NCBI GenBank assembly: GCA_023375675.1
Contig: JALQBC010000061.1
Coordinates: forward strand, 98,173-162,172
Direction of reading: 5' to 3'
Length of the DNA: 64,000 bases
From: Cytospora piceicola
Taxonomy: Eukaryota; Ascomycota; Sordariomycetes; Diaporthales; Cytosporaceae
Below are positions 60,801-64,000 of this stretch, piece by piece. A program made the translations under genes and the position numbers. The notes beneath the pieces are model-generated. The model did not search any database. It worked only from the letters and a program-made list of their open reading frames with translations, and had not been told where the DNA came from. How positions within the stretch are numbered: the stretch's first letter is position 1; each line of letters opens with the position of its first letter.

Positions 60801-62879
60801 CCACCATCACCACCGTCACCGTGTGTACCCAGGTATGTACTGCCGACTTCCGTACCGTTACTGACCTGTAGGCCATTTTTGGACAACCGTTACAGCAGCT
60901 TACAGGTGCTCCACAAACGTTTGGGAGGAGTGCGCCTCGCTTTCTCCCAGGTTGAGATGGAGCCAGTACGCACCGCAGTGGCACTCGAAATCCTCTGATT
61001 TCAGCTTTCCATGCCCGCTTCTCCAGCAGCGGGCAAGTTCCTGCCAAGATTGTCGACGCACACAAGCACAGCCACTATTCCAAAGCTCCTCTACTGTATA
61101 CTCTGCTTACTTCATCCTCCAGCCTGACAGGCCTGCTTTAGCCTTCGACGCCTGGCGCCAGTCTGGCTGTCTGGTCGGGAGTCTGGCCCTCCACCGCTCC
61201 TTAAGGTCCTTGTCCTTTCTTTAGAACGTCTCGAAATCCTTCGATGCTTTCCTAACAGCTCCTGACGATCTTCCCCGTTGTGGCGCAAACCGAACTAGAG
61301 CCGATGCAAATCATGATCTGCCACGCTGGGAATTCCAAATGGCCCACTGACAACAACAGAAAGTCTGGCATTGATGGGGGGGGGGGGTGTGTTCCGTCCC
61401 AACGCTTCTATCGTCTCCCATATACGCCACTACGCACTACGTATGTGTGTCAGAATTGATCAGAATGCGACCCGAACGCCCTCCCCCAGCCATAGCTTCA
61501 TCGGACGCGGGATCCAAGCAACGATCTAGATAACAGTACTTGATGCGACGTTGCCCCCTCAAATGAGGAGCTGCACTGCGACGGTAGCAAAATAATGAAA
61601 AGAACAGGGAGTCTGAATTGAGACACTCCTATGAATGCATGCTTTACGGCAAACCCCAGCTTGGACCATACCAGCTTTTCCCCCATCTGGTTAGTAAACC
61701 CTCTTCTTCACAAGCGCTCCATGTGTGACGTCCGCTGCTCATTCGTCAATTGCTTCCTTCAGGCCGGGGATGTGCCTTGCCGACACCGATCCGCAATTTC
61801 GGGCTGTGGGGGGCGTGTTCCTCAACAACGACAACAGCTTCACCCAAGACGCATAATCTCCAAGCACCGGTCCCGAGCTATCGCAGAGATAAGGACCGGC
61901 AACCCGTACTTAGTAGACCATTGGATCCATAATCAGCCTGGCAGCGCAGCCCGCGCAGCACTGGCGACGACGTTGTTGATGTCTAGGTAGGGTTACGAAC
62001 GTGCTTTGTTGCCAAATGCCAAGGGGGCATTGATATTTTGATATGTACTGAATACAGTAGATGGGCAGGCGCACCGGCATCCTGAAATATTAAGATGCAG
62101 GTCGCCGCATGGTCGAAATGCGGGCGTCGGTTTCACCAAGCAAGGGCACGAAATGAAACGACGACCTACGGGCCTGGCCTGGCCAAGCCCCTCAGCTGAC
62201 AGCTTGCCACCACGTTTCTCAGCCCGGCATGCCATGGCATGAAAATTGACGGAGGACCCAGAGTTCATCGACTCGCGATGGTGGACAGCCTGAATTGAGC
62301 ACGGAATTGCAGCACAAGTACCACCAACCCGCACTGACTGCTTCGAGACTTGCACGCCGCTGTCACGCCAAAATTGCCGCAGTGCGCAAATCCGTAACGC
62401 CGGGGTCCAAATTGCTGCATGGCCGGACTTTACCCAGTCACCATTCGAGGCTTGTCAGGATCGCAACTCGCCAATTTGCCATCGTGGGACGACGTGAAGT
62501 TCATTCTATGGCCGCCTCGCGTGCTACGCGTTGCTGATATTGCCCCGTTACACGTGCCCCCCCTTCCATGTCTCACTCGTGGCTTTCTTCCCTAGTTTTG
62601 AACCCCGAGTCCCCGGTGGCTTTCAGAGGGGGCCCCTCTCGGTGGAGGCGCTTTGGCCTTGTCGCCTGTTGGATGATGCTGCATCAGGGGGAAGTGGCAG
62701 GTTGGCCCAGAAAATAAAGGAAGCTCGGAAGCGGTCCGTTTTATTTGCCAGGCAAATGGAAGTTGAGCTGACGCCCCACTGTGCGCTCGGCTGACCCGAC
62801 AGAGATCCCGATGCTTTTAGCGGGGCGCACGCACAAATCGAGGTACGCACAATTGACAAAGGCAAAACTAAAGTAAAAG
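57844..62879. other. Long gene-free region next to satellite DNA
   Basis: 5 kb without any frame I can assign. The first part (to about 58900) is the glycosyltransferase upstream region. It has a G10-type run near 61378 and short repeats only. Composition is ordinary up to about 62860, where it turns abruptly AT-rich. Confidence 0.55.
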
Positions 62880-64000
62880 TACTAAAAAGAAATAACATTA
62901 TATTAACTTAAATAAATAAATACTATTAAAAATTAATAAAATTAAATAAAATATAACTTAATTTAATATAATTCTATTTAGTATATATATAGTTAAATTG
63001 TTTAAATATATAATATAATAATTTTAAAACAATCTTTTAAAATATATTTTTAATTTAATAATATAAGCTTTTTAATATTTTAATATATATATTAATATAT
63101 AAATATTAATTAAGTTTAACTATAGTTATTTAATATAAAACAGGTTTTAAACTATTTTTAAGATTTTTATATATATTATTAATATAATAAACTTTAATTA
63201 TTTAATAAAAAGCGGTTATATAACTGCTTTCTGTTAAGTAACTATAGTTTATATAAGTAAAAGTATATATATTAAGCTTAAAAGCGGTTTTAAAACCGTT
63301 TTCTATTAAGTAACTATAGTTTATTTAAGTAAGCGTATATATATTAAGCTTAAAAGTAGTTTTAAAACCGCTTTTTATTAAGTAACATAAGTATTTATTA
63401 TTTAATATATATATTAAAGTATTAAAACCTTTAATATTAAGCTTAAAAGTAGTTATATAACCGCTTTGTATTAAATAATTAAAGTTATATAACTGCTTTC
63501 TATTAAGTAACTATAGTTTATATAAGTAAAAGTATATATATTAAGCTTAAAAGCGGTTTTAAAACCGTTTTCTATTAAGTAACTATAGTTTATTTAAGTA
63601 AACGTATATATATTAAGCTTAAAAGCAGTTTTAAAACCGCTTTTTATTAAGTAACTTAAGTCTTTATTATTTAATATATATATTAAAGTATTAAAACCTT
63701 TAATATTAAGCTTAAAAGTAGTTATATAACCGCTTTTAAACTTAATATTAAAAGTTTTAATATTTAAATATATATATTAAATAATAAAAACCTTAGTTAC
63801 TTAACAGAAAGCGGTTTTAAAACCGCTTTTAAGCTGTATATATATATATTAAATATAATAAACCTTAGTTACTTAATAGAAAACGGTTTTAAAACCGCTT
63901 TTAAGCTGTATATATATATATTAAATATAATAAACCTTAGTTACTTAATAGAAAGCGGTTTTAAAACCGCTTTTAAGCTATATATATATATATTAAATAA
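62880..64000. repeat. AT-rich satellite with regularly spaced palindromes
   Basis: Extremely AT-rich sequence to the window's end, with very few CA/TG dinucleotides. From 63207 a palindrome of about 24 bases, variants of GCGGTTTTAAAACCGC, recurs about 11 times, centred near 63218, 63290, 63363, 63456, 63490, 63560, 63633, 63726, 63819, 63891 and 63962. A 269-base unit (63207-63475) is repeated directly at 63476-63735. Around 63725.5 the sequence is a long inverted repeat: core distances of 93, 166 and 236 bases to the left mirror 93, 165 and 236 to the right. No coding content. It probably continues past 64000. Confidence 0.85.

Noticed and set aside
59644..61224. Several frames of about 90-130 codons in the right-hand gene-free region
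   Set aside because: Frames on both strands overlap, none has motifs, and no splice joins gave a recognisable protein.
63207..63990. CRISPR-like regular repeat spacing in the AT satellite
   Set aside because: A eukaryotic nuclear context, spacers are themselves repeated, and the repeats are diverged palindromes within a tandem and inverted array.

Overview
The window is nuclear DNA of a filamentous ascomycete (Pezizomycotina), most likely a Sordariomycete. The evidence is short spliceosomal introns (mostly 50-160 nt, GT...AG, with CTAAC/CTGAC-like branch sites), GC-rich codon use, and fungus-restricted families: CYP51, a PTH11-type rhodopsin-like receptor, DUF3632, DUF3074, a Zn2Cys6 factor and cyanovirin-N homologs. 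I rebuilt 17 protein-coding genes by joining exons so that frame, splice sites and family motifs agree, and found one decayed gene. I saw no tRNA, rRNA, CRISPR array or intact transposon.

Layout. 1-5.2 kb is gene-free and rich in microsatellites. 5.2-6.2 kb encodes a poly-Asn, Myb/SANT-like protein with a KEN box. 8.6-12.5 kb holds a cytochrome P450 and a DUF3632 protein. 12.5-17.7 kb is gene-poor, with a tandem duplication and one small orphan gene. 17.7-18.8 kb encodes a DUF3074 protein. 19.6-21.3 kb is sterol 14-alpha-demethylase (CYP51), and 22.7-27.9 kb is a full-length ABCC transporter in the same orientation. 28.8-32.4 kb has a divergent pair, an SDR oxidoreductase and a rhodopsin-like membrane protein. 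32.8-35.3 kb has two secreted cyanovirin-N-homology proteins in tandem. 35.9-39.2 kb is a 1088-residue MBD4-like DNA glycosylase. 40.1-44.9 kb carries cytochrome c1, DAHP synthase (ARO3 type) and a FAR-17a/AIG1-like membrane protein. 46.3-48.3 kb is a WD40-cyclophilin (PPWD1 type). 49.7-52.3 kb is a Zn2Cys6 regulator. 53.0-53.7 kb is a frame-broken DJ-1/PfpI gene. 55.7-57.8 kb is a membrane glycosyltransferase of the GT2 type. 57.9-62.9 kb has no gene I can support. At about 62.88 kb composition switches abruptly to an extremely AT-rich satellite that runs off the window.

How it fits together. Most genes are unrelated housekeeping or accessory genes; there is no PKS, NRPS or terpene synthase, so this is not a biosynthetic cluster. 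The points I find most notable are the glycosylase, which has duplicated N-terminal and zinc-finger-like modules ahead of an HhH-GPD domain; the terminal satellite, with regularly spaced palindromes arranged symmetrically about one centre and signs of RIP-type mutation; the CVNH pair; and a perfect TACCTAGGTA palindrome scattered through intergenic DNA far above chance.
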